Of a stretch of 64,000 nucleotides of DNA, positions 12,843 through 24,800 are shown piece after piece. Position 1 is the first letter of the stretch. The number at the start of each line of letters is the position of its first letter. The stretch is from Owenia fusiformis. Taxonomy: Eukaryota; Annelida; Polychaeta; Sabellida; Oweniidae. The translations under genes were made by a program, and so were the position numbers. The stretch is from the NCBI GenBank assembly GCA_903813345.2, contig CAIIXF020000002.1, forward strand, positions 15,756,467 to 15,820,466, read 5' to 3'. The notes beneath the pieces are model-generated. The model saw nothing but the letters and a program-made list of their open reading frames with translations, made no database searches and had not been told where the DNA came from.

Positions 12843-15800
12843 CTGCAACACAACAACAGTACATTATAATAATCATTATGTTCACATATATATATATAAA
12901 GAAGAAAATTCTCTATTGCTGACAGTTACATCTCAAGGATTCATGTTTAGTGATGGCACTTCTCATAGGTTTCCCACTAAATTTACACCTAAGATCAATC
13001 TTATTGGAAGGTAGGTAGTTAAAACAAAAGTTGATCAGGTCTAAAACTTGATATCTTCTATCATGTGTGCGAATTTGGAAACAATCTGAAAAGCGGTTTC
13101 CTGAAATGGCGATGACAAGATTTTCCGAAAAGCTTTCAAAATGGCCACCAGAAAACAAGCTTTAGAACTTGATTTCCTATGATGTGTGCGAATTTGGAGA
13201 TAATCTGACAAGCAGTTTTCCTGATATGGGGATGATAAGATTTATCGAAAAACCTTCAAAATGACCACCAGAAAACAAGATAACCACCAAAAAGTTAATC
13301 AGCTCTACAACTTGATATCCTCTATCACGTGTGTGAATTTGGAGAAAATCCGATGAACGGTTTTCCAAAAATGGCAATGAAAAATCTTCAAAATGGCCGC
13401 CAGAAAACAGGATGGCCACCCAAAAGTTAATCAGCTCTACATCTTGGAGAAAATCCGCCGAGTGATTTTCCAGAAATGGCGATGACAAGATTTTCCGAAA
13501 AACCTGCAAAATGGCCACCAGAAAACAAGATGACCGCCCAAAAGTTAATCAGCTCTGGAACTTGATAGTGTAGAACTCTGTGTGTAACTTACCTCACATA
13601 CTGTACAATGATAGCGGGTTTCCACATTGGCTTTGCACTTGTTACAGGTGTAGACGAAATTATCTCGTCCTTGATTATGCAATTCATACAGCAATGCCAT
13701 TGAGGAGAATTTTGCCCGCCTGAGTGATGAGAATTCGTAGTGTTTTTCTCGTGCTAAGGTGAGGAAAGTGTCACGTCCATCCATTAAATCATTAGATATG
13801 TTAGGATCAGGATCCTGAATCTGAGGTAGATTTTGAGCGACTTGTTGAGAATGAAGCCGAATCACAAAAAACACCTGAAAATGAAACATTTTTTTTGTTC
13901 AACTTTTACTCCAATTTTATCAACATCATATCAAATTGCCATGACCATTGCCACAGTCTAAATTAGCTTTAATACAGACACAATGCTACACAATTACATT
14001 GAGCAAAACATATCGTAAATAACTATTTACTCGATCATAATTGTTCAAAAATAATTTTCACACTTATTACTCCCAAAATCAACAGACTACTAACCTCTTT
14101 ATGTTTTTCCATAGTAGAGTAGAGCTTTGCAGAAAGGTCATTGCTTCCCTGGGGGAGGTTAGACTTTTTGCTGTTTTTCTTATTGGCCTTTGACTTGTTT
14201 GCTTTCTTATTGCGACCACTCTTTTGGCCTTTCTTCTTGCCTTTAGCACCAACAATCTGCACAGCAAAGATAATATAAGATTATGACATTATGAAATTCA
14301 ACTTGGAGTAAACCAAGATGAATAAGTAATTCTGAACAAAATAAATAATCATAATACACAAAAGTTATAAAACTCTGTTTCAATAATCTAGTAGAACAAT
14401 CAGATTTAATGATTAAATTAAATGTCAGTTGAGACAATTTTTATTTTAATTTTCGCGATTTTACTACAAGATCGCGATAAGCATGAAACTAGATCGCACG
14501 CAAAAAAATACTGGGAGTACAGTATTGGAACTAAGTACATGTACCAAGGTAATTCTAAAATGTAACAATTCATTACAGATCCAAATTTATATACCAAATA
14601 CATCTACTAGATCGACAGATAAATGAAAGATAACTTACATCCCCATTTTCGCTGCCCTCATCATTGTCAACTGAACCCATAGCAGCCTCTGCCTCGGCTG
14701 CAGCAGCCTCAGCCTCCTCTCTCTTCCTCTTCTCTTCTTCCTCCTGGTCCAACTCCCTGATGCTCTCTTCAATGACATTGGGCCAGAAGTCACCCTCAAA
14801 GTATGGAAGCTCAGCAGCACTTTGCATGTTGTTCTCTATAGCATCTTTTAGAATATCCTGAAAAATTTCCACATATGTATGTTAAAACAAAATATCCTGC
14901 AACATACTGCCAAATGGTATGCATTAATCAAAGATTTTATTTAAAACTAAAAACTTTGAAACTTTTAATTTCCTGCATGCATAATAATATCCTGCAACAT
15001 TCACAGGATACAATACATCAATAATTTGGCCTGATCCATAATGAACTTGAAAGCTTAATATATAAGCTAATCCCAGAGAATTCTTCTCGGGTTATATGCA
15101 GGACTTTATAGTTTGAACAATAAATAAATAAATGGTCCATTTTCTATCACCATTTCCAAACCATGGTGGTTTGAAAGCCCATAATTTCCAATGTTGTCTA
15201 GATACATATCCCCAAAATTTGTAAATTTTACATTTTGTATACTCTCATCTTCTTATGTATGGCCAAGACTAATGATTTATTGCTTGGATTCTACACTTAT
15301 TAACTTATCTCCTTACTTTATAATCTATGACAACACGCTCAATGATGGCCTTGTCCAGCATCTTTTTGTACCAGTCTTGTAAGCGCTTTGGTTTTGGTAT
15401 TTTTTGTTCCACTGGATGACAATGGAATATATAATCATCTCCCTCACTAGGGGGACAAGCCCAGATATGGGCCATGGTATACCTAGAAATTAACATAAAT
15501 AGGTTTTATAAGCCACATATAGTTCTATATAGCATGGTACTGTATCTCATGTGGCAAATTTTCAAATTCAGAATATTGGCAAAGATTGAATCTAAGTTTG
15601 AGAAAGAGACTTAAGATTTAATGTGATGAATAGATTCTCTCTGTACTGTATCTATATTATGAAATTCATGCCAGTATTAAGTTTGCTGTGTAGAGTGTGA
15701 TCATAAACAGTTGTAAAATATAGCACTTACCCCAGGTTTTTAACATAGTCTAGGTAGCCTATGAGGATTTCATGATATACAGCAGTTCTGAACTGACGAG

Positions 15801-18800
15801 GTTGGAAGAAATGAACACTGTCTAGATATGATATATACACACGTCTGAAAGTAGAAAATGAATACTGGAAATGTAATATCTAAAGGATTACTTTTGGATG
15901 TGGATGATAACAGTAACTCACCTAAATGAGCTCAAGAGACTTTAAGAAATTTCCATTCATACAATCACTATATTGTTACGTGATTAATGAAAAAATTATG
16001 AACCCTGAATGGACACAAGTCATAATAATTATTGGTTGAAGACTATTATGAAGCCTTGAAGTCATTCCATTGAAGTTCATAATTCTCATTTGCACATGAT
16101 CTCCAAAATTACACTGTATTAAACAAATTACCTGGAGTTAGGTGGTGGGGAGTCTGACCCGTATTCTTGGACATGCATGCCGAAGAAACAAACATCCGTC
16201 CCATCAATCTCCTCAAACGCAAACATTGCTTTGGCCTTGTATGGATAATTCTCTGGCAGTTCTTCCCCAAACCTGAAATAATATGAGAACTAGAAAATGG
16301 CAACTTCACAGAATATTGTTATTACAGGCTACAGTATTTCCATTCCTAACTTTGAAAAATAAGAACAAATATCAGCAATTTGTGATGGTTTTCAGCTGTT
16401 TTTCCGCAAACATGTATCAAAGTGCAATAAAGAAGTTCCTAAAATTAAAATTTGTTAAAAAAACTAGCTTTTAGTACCTGTAAATGAATGACATGTTCAA
16501 ACTTATTTTTTCTTTATGTAATTTGAGACCTTACTGACTTGACCAGACCAGATCCAACTCTTCTTTCCACACTGGAAAATTATAATACTGGTATATGTAT
16601 TTGAGAACTTACTTATTTCTAAGTCCCGGTTTTATATCTGCTATTTTATCGGAACTGTTAAGAATTCGTATGGTAACATCTCCTGCTCCAGCATCCTTCT
16701 TCTTGAGAAATGAGTTGATACGGTTTTCAAGATACGAACCAAGTTTGGTGTTAGGCAGTCCTGAAAAACAAGTTCACTTTCTATCATGTCCATAGAGAAA
16801 AAGATGTGGCAATATTCAATGCAATTTTTAAGATAATCAAAGCAATCCAAAAACGATATGAAAAATATGAAAATTATATACTTACTCTTTGAGACATATT
16901 TATTTTCTTTACGTTTCTTTCCTTGGGATTTTAGGCACAATTCACACACAAATCTGAAACAATCAATAAAAATAATGAAAAAAAACAGTTCAATCTGAAG
17001 TATTCTGTTAAATGACAATCACTCTATAAATTCTTAATAAAGCCAAAGAATTTTCTTGGATTTTGAAAATGGATTATTGAACCACTTTTGAACTTTTTTG
17101 CAGTAAATATCTCAAAAATGAAATATGTCAGGTCAAAAAGTTCAAAACAATCTGCAATGAAGACCAGACCTCAAACAAAGAGCTACTATTGTTGACAGAC
17201 AGACTCACAAGTGGATGATTGCAGTACGTAGAAAAAGAAAGAAAACATGACATACCCGCTAGGCCAGATCTGATCCATATGAAGGGCACATATCTGGTGA
17301 AGTTTCCTCCCACATTCTTGGCACTCCATGAACCTAAAAGGATTGCACAATAAATTAAATTCAGTACACTTCATACACGTTTTACAATCTCCTAAACTGT
17401 GAAGCCATCTCAATAGCCCACTGGAAGAAGATTGTGTGTGGCTCTAAATAGGCTTACCTGCTACAACTAAACATTTAAATGGTTATTCCATCTCAACATT
17501 TAAATGGTTATTAATATTTGTAAAATGCAAACTTCTTATATTTAAAATGTGAAATAAGTTCCCTGAATACAGGACAAAATAACTTAATTATCGTTAAGTG
17601 TGCCCAGAATCCATATGAACTATAAAATAATACACCAGCATAAGAAACTATGAAACTACCCATGATGCAGTTAACCAGATTAAATCATAACAGAATGTAA
17701 ATTTTCTCAGTGATCTTTAAAGATACAAGGGTCACATCTAAGATTATGAGCAAACACTTCTAGGAGTGCAGCTAGCTGTTCTAACAACATAAGAGAGAGA
17801 GAGGAATAGAATCATGATTAAATCACTTACGGTTCATAATCTAACTGATCGTTCTTTTCCTTAACAAACTGGTCCTTACGTATACAACTAAAACAAACAG
17901 CAGAAGCAACAGGTGAACTCTAAGTACACAACAGCATAAATAATAAACCACAACCTACATCCAAGTAGAACAACAAAGTGCTTCTCGGAACTTTTCATGG
18001 TTTTACTAGCTAATATAAGGCAAATGTGCTTGGCTATAACAATAAAATATCAAACATGTGATAACTGAACTAAAGGAATTGTTTCAGTTACAATTTCATG
18101 CCACAAGCATTTTTTGAACCATGAAAAGTTGCAAGATTCCCTGGTTGTTTCACTGGATTCACACTAAACCATTCCACCTTCCTGCCATTATTTGTAACCT
18201 CTAAGACTAGATGTCTATCCCAGTATGTGCACCTTTTCAGATTTCAAATTGTCTTAAAACAAAGCTGTACTGCTTGAAATTTGAAAGTCAGGAGCACTAC
18301 AGCTTTGACTTTGTTCAGGAAGAGCAGACAGAATTTCTTAAGATGCACATACTACTGGATCAACATTTATTACAAGATGGCTTAAGTGTTGATTGGTTAG
18401 TGAGGCCTGTAAACAAGAAACAAAAGTATTGGAGACCTCAACCGACTAACTTACGGTTCGGTTTCATAAAGGTTGTTCTTCATCTTGGCAAACTGATCCT
18501 TAAGAATCTTGCTGCAATAGGAAGTGTAGCCATTAATAACATTGATACTGTAATTATAAAGAATTCATGCTACATCAAACACCACCGTTACTCCATGGTA
18601 ATAATTCTTAAAATAGATATGGTAAGAATAGACTAGATGCGAGTAGATATAATCTTGATTTACGTCATTAAATATTCAGAATTCAGTCAAAGTGATATCA
18701 TATTTGAAATACATCTAGAAATATGGTTACAGAAATTGTTTATCAACTTTGAAAATTTAGTTTTATTTGAAAATGTAATTTCCAGTTCGGGGAGATTCCC

Positions 18801-21800
18801 CATAGAGCCCATGTTATAAAATCACAAAAAGTTAAATATCTTTTATTTTAATGGTCAGATAATATTTTCCTTAGCTGGACATATTTTAATTTGCATAATT
18901 ATTAGATACATAAGGGTGATATGAAAATTGAACGGCTAAAACAGATAAATATTAAGTTAAAGGGAACTTTTTCCTATACCCGCCATGCTATTTGACCCGA
19001 ACGAGCCACCTAGTGGTGAAACTGGTAACTACATACTCGCATCTGAGTCATTATAATTAGATAAACAATGCCATTATGATCAAAATGAAGGTATTAAGTA
19101 GATGGAATCTATCAAAATACCATGAATACCCTTATCACATAGCCTTAAATTTTATTCTGTCAAGTTTTAATGACATCTGTTTTCTTTTTAATGCTTCGAT
19201 CACATAAGCTCCTATTCATCGGCTGGCGCATGTCTGATTGAGTATTTTGTTCAGAATTGCATTTATTTTTGAACAGAATACTCAATCTGCCGGGCGCCAG
19301 CCGATCAATCGGAGCTTATGTGAGCTAGGCATTAGTAGAAGAGGATTTGGGGAACTGACCCAATACTGAAAAATTAAGTTGTTTCACATTGGAATAAGCC
19401 ATATTAAAGGCAGAATCAGATCTATACGGGTGACAAAATTGCAACATCTACAACTGACCTACCAAACTAATTCCTTATGATCTCAAATACAACATCTCAC
19501 AAAAGATCCACAATATATTATAAATAAGTGAAGTTGCACTTTGGGGATATTTAGAAAATAGACAAGGAATGATTTGAGCAAAAAAATCTAAAATTGAAAC
19601 AGTTTTTTGTCAAGCTTGCTCGCTAGATCTGATCCTCCTTTAATATCAATTTTTGACTACTGACCTAAACCCACATATCTATTAAAATGATACATAGTTG
19701 TGCATTTTGATTGTATTCAAGCATTTTTTAATATTCCTTAAACTTTTAGAATGCTGCAGTGTTAATTTCCAAGATCAAATTCCTAGTACAAGAACATTAA
19801 GAAAAAAAAGATGTACGGGATTCAAAAAGTATATTTTTCATAAAGCAGTATAAACTTTCTAGCAATATTACATATAAGATTGTTAGATCAACAACTCTTT
19901 AAATCCTTGAATTAACGACCATTTAACAAAAAATGAGTAAAAAATATATATGTATCCATATCTTCTAAGTCCAATATTTCATGTTTTAATACGTCTATTG
20001 TACATAAAAAGAAATATCTAATTGTGTTATACTTACTTGGAAGTTGTGGGGTCCTCTGATAGTTCTATAGCATCCCCTGGTAGTTCATTGAAACACTTTT
20101 CACAATAGACATATCTGTCAGATAATTTGCCAAACTGCCTCAGACTGTAGGCACATCATGCAACACAGCAGCAAATTATGAAAGTAAACAAAAATGGAAT
20201 CTATGCAGTTTGTATTGAAAATATGAAAGTAAACAGAAATGGAATCCATGCAGTTTGTTTTGAAATTCTAATTTGTACGATGCAGACCAAATGAGTTGAT
20301 AAAGTGGTGACCAGCACATCTTTATTCATAAAGTACAATCTGACAATTGACATCAGGTTAGAAGAAATCTCAATGAAAGCAGATCCTGGAATCAATCTTA
20401 CTAGTACAAATACATTCTGAACATTTTTACAACTTTTAAAGTGTTGGGGGTTCCTATTTTGTCAAAAGTATTACTTTCACTTCTGCTAGTGATGTATTAA
20501 TTCATGTTAAGAATGTGTCAGAAGAATATGTGCCTTTTTGGTTCCTATTCTTAATCTACATGAAATAAAGATGGTATTGCTCTTGATATATTTAATGAAT
20601 GAATGGCCTCACATGGTATATTGGTTTCAGTACAATTGCAAGGTCCTTTAATATTTTTCTCTTTTTTCTCTATTTTTACCTATTTTGCGATGATGATTAC
20701 ATTACATACCTTGATTGGTAACTAAAATAGGTGGCATCTCTGGGTATGGTACATAACTGCTTGCCATAGCAGCACAACACCTGTGGGTTGTAGACATGTT
20801 TCCTCCCACAACAGTACCCCAAACCTTGCATCACAGAATCTATCTCCCCTTCAAATACCTCCGCTAGTTTGGTGCAGTACTTATAGACCCTTGATGTCTT
20901 CCTATTATAGACCCAAGCATTGTCAAACATGCGCCATACATCATCACAGAACTGCCAAGGGTCCTGGTACTGTCCTGTGTCCAGTTTACGGCGTATAGTG
21001 GCCATGTCCATAGGACATTTCACAATATCAAAGTAGTCCTGGAAAATTAATTTCAGTGTTTTCATGGTTTGAAAAAGTTTGTCATGCATGGATAATATTG
21101 TTTATGCCGCAATTTTATTACTGAATCAAGGCATCAACAATTTTACAATAAAACAAGGCATTAACATGCAAAATATCACCACCTGCCATTTGTTACATAT
21201 ACCAATTGCTAAACACGTCCAACCACTGAACACTAACCGCCAAACACTGTCAACAAAAAAAGGTGGAGACTATTACAATATGTCATCACTTCTGGTGGTG
21301 ACATAACAAGGTAATCTTAAGTTGATGTTTCAATTATTACATTGTGATAATACAAGGTGATCTTAACTGAGGCGTTGGGTGTTTTTTTTATATTGTGGTT
21401 ATACAAGGTGATCTTAACTGAGGCGATGGGTGTTTTTTTATATTGTGGTTATACAAGGTGATCTTAACTGAGGCGTTGGGTGTTTTTTTTATATTGTGGT
21501 TATACAAGGTGATCTTAACTGTGGCATTGGGTGTTTTTTTTATATTGTGGTTATACAAGGTGATCTTCACTGAGGCGTTGGGTGTTTTATATTGTGGTAA
21601 TACAAGGTGATCTTAACTGAGGCGTTGGGTGTTTTTATATTGTGGTAATACAAGGTGATCTTAACTGAGGCGTTGGGTGTTTTTATATTGTGGTAATACA
21701 AGGTGATCTTAACTGAGGTGTTGGGTGTTTTTATATTGTGGTAATACAAGGTGATCTTAACTGAGGCGTTGGGTGTTTTTATATTGTGGTTATACAAGGT

Positions 21801-24800
21801 GATCTTAACTGAGGCGTTGGGTGTTTTTATATTGTGGTTATACAAGGTGATCTTAACTGAGGCATTGGGTGTTTTTATATTGTCGTGGGTAATACAAGGT
21901 GATCTTAACTGAGGTGTTAGGTGTTTTTATATTGTGGTTATACAAGGTGATCTTAACTGAGGCGTTGGGTGTTTTTATATTGTGGTTATACAAGGTGATC
22001 TTAACTGAGGCGTTGGGTGTTTTTATATTGTGGTTATACAAGGTGATCTTAACTGAGGCGTTGGGTGTTTTTATATTGTGGTTATACAAGGTGATCTTAA
22101 CTGAGGCGTTGGGTGTTTTTATATTGTGGTTATACAAGGTGATCTTAACTGAGGCGTTGGGTGTTTTTATATTGTGGTTATACAAGGTGATCTTAACTGA
22201 GGCATTGGGTGTTTTTATATTGTGGTAATACAAGGTGATCTTAACTGAGGCGTTGGGTGTTTTTATATTGTGGTTATACAAGATGATCTTAACTGAGGCA
22301 TTGGGTGTTTTTATATTGTGGTTATACAAGGTGATCTTAACTGAGGCGTTGGGTGTTTTTATATTGTGGTTATACAAGGTGATCTTAACTGAGGCATTGG
22401 GTGTTTTTATATTGTGCAGTGATCTCCCCATGTCACTTTTACCGGAGGCTCCCCCTACTTGAAACCAAAGGCCCCCCAGTTGGCACCCAGTTGGAATCTG
22501 CACTTCAACTTCTGATTTGAAAAATGAGTGAAGTAAGCACCTACACTGAGATATTGTGAGCGTAGCGATAGCTGATTTTTTCAGACTTGAAATCTTGCAC
22601 CCAGTTGAAATATTTTTTGGGGGAGAACACTGTTGTGGTAATACAAGGTGATCTTAACTGAGGTGTTAGGTGTTTTTATATTGTGGTTATACAAGGTGAT
22701 CTTAACAGAGGCGTTGGGTGTTTTTATATTGTGGTAATACAAGGTGATCTTAACTGAGGTGTTAGGTATTTTTATATTGTGGTTATACAAGGTGATCTTA
22801 ACTGAGGCGTTGGGTGTTTTTATATTGTGGTTATACAAGGTGATCTTAACTGAGGTGTTGGGTGTTTTTATATTGTGGTTATACAAGGTGATCTTAACTG
22901 AGGCGTTGGGTGTTTTTATATTGTGGTAATACAAGGTGATCTTAACAGAGGCGTTGGGTGTTTTTATATCGTGGTTATACAAGGTGATCTTAACTGAGGC
23001 GTTGGGTGTTTTTATATTGTGGTTATACAAGGTGATCTTAACTGAGGCATTGGGTGTTTTTATATTGTGCAGTGATCTCCCCATGTCACTTTTACCGGGG
23101 GCTCCCCCTACTTGAAACCAAAGGCCCCCCAGTTGGCACCCAGTTGGAATCTGCACTTCAACTTCTGATTTGAAAAATGAGTGAAGTAAGCACCTACACT
23201 GAGATATTGTGAGCGTAGCGATAGCTGATTTTTTCAGACTTGAAATCTTGCACCCAGTTGAAATTTTTTTTGGGGGAGAACACTGTTTTGGTAATACAAG
23301 GTGATCTTAACTGAGGTGTTAGGTGTTTTTATATTGTGGTTATACAAGGTGATCTTAACAGAGGCGTTGGGTGTTTTTATATTGTGGTAATACAAGGTGA
23401 TCTTAACTGAGGTGTTAGGTATTTTTATATTGTGGTTATACAAGGTGATCTTAACTGAGGCGTTGGGTGTTTTTATATTGTGGTTATACAAGGTGATCTT
23501 AACTGAGGCATTGGGTGTTTTTATATTGTGGTAATACAAGGTGATCTTAACTGAGGCGTTGGGTGTTTTTATATTGTGGTTATACAGGGTGATCTTAACT
23601 GAGGCGTTGGGTGTTTTTATATTGTGGTTATACAAGGTGATCTTAACTGAGGCGTTGGGTGTTTTCATTGTTAGAGTGTGATAATAAAAGGTGATCTTAT
23701 CTGAGGTGTTGGGTGTTTCATTGTTACATTGTAATATACAAGGTGATCTTAACTGAGGTGTTAGTGTGATAAGGAACATGCATGTTAATAACTACCCGTC
23801 TATTAAAGACACAGACCTTTCAAAAATAAATTTTCAAAATGGTGATGAAAATATTATTTTATCTGATTTGATGAATTTAATGACAGGGACACCCCGAAAC
23901 AGCCTGACTACGGTAAAGTCAGATACTGTTGTCACAAATGGCGGACTTAACCGTCACTTCAATTAGATTTTCATGAACTGTATGTTTAATAGAGCACCTA
24001 GATCAAATTCCTTTGGAACAACAATCAATCAAAGTGTCTTAATACTCATTGTACAGATAATAATGTTCTACCATCGAAATAAAGTCTTTAATTTAACCGA
24101 TCAAAATGAGATACGGGACAACGGACACTGTAATTACCATATGCCGTTGTCTTTCTAAATTACTAAAAATCAGATTCCACTGTCATTGACGATATCGAAG
24201 ACGCTATATTGTGGCGATTCACGACCCAATTTGATCGAAAATGGGTTTTCATATGATACATTATCACAAGAGCTTAATGCATGCACAGAATTAGTGACAA
24301 TAACAACCCATCAAATGAGGACCAAGTGATTAAACAGTTGAAGCGACGGTTATCTCCGCCATTTGTGACAACCGTATCTGACTTTACCGTAGTCAGGCTA
24401 TTCCGGTGTGAGGGAAGAATCTTGTCCTGAAAGTTAAAGTATTTGAAATGGTGGATGGTGGGAAATAGAGTGAAGTAGGCCATGAACAAAATGAATGAAT
24501 AAAAGATGTATTCTCACATTTTTGTTCCATCAAAAAATGAATGAATAGGAATTTAAGCTGATGAACAAAGGTTATGGTGAAAACATGCTTTTAATGTTAC
24601 CTACAAGGAAGTGAAAGCTGAATCATTTTACAAATTTATTGCCATAGCAACTAGAGCTTGTCCTGAACACATTACTTCAATATAACTACAATCTGAGACC
24701 CTATTGCCTTAAGTATGAACTTAGAAAGTGTACTGTAACTGTTAAATGCCAAGTGAGAGCATGTATGATCTCCAGTTGTCCACACTATCTGCTTACTAGT

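Noticed and set aside
21388-23779. Long open frames on both strands with perfect 16-residue repeats
   Set aside because: They arise because the minisatellite unit is 48 bp (a multiple of 3). No start context, splice sites or family match, and they lie inside a CBP intron.
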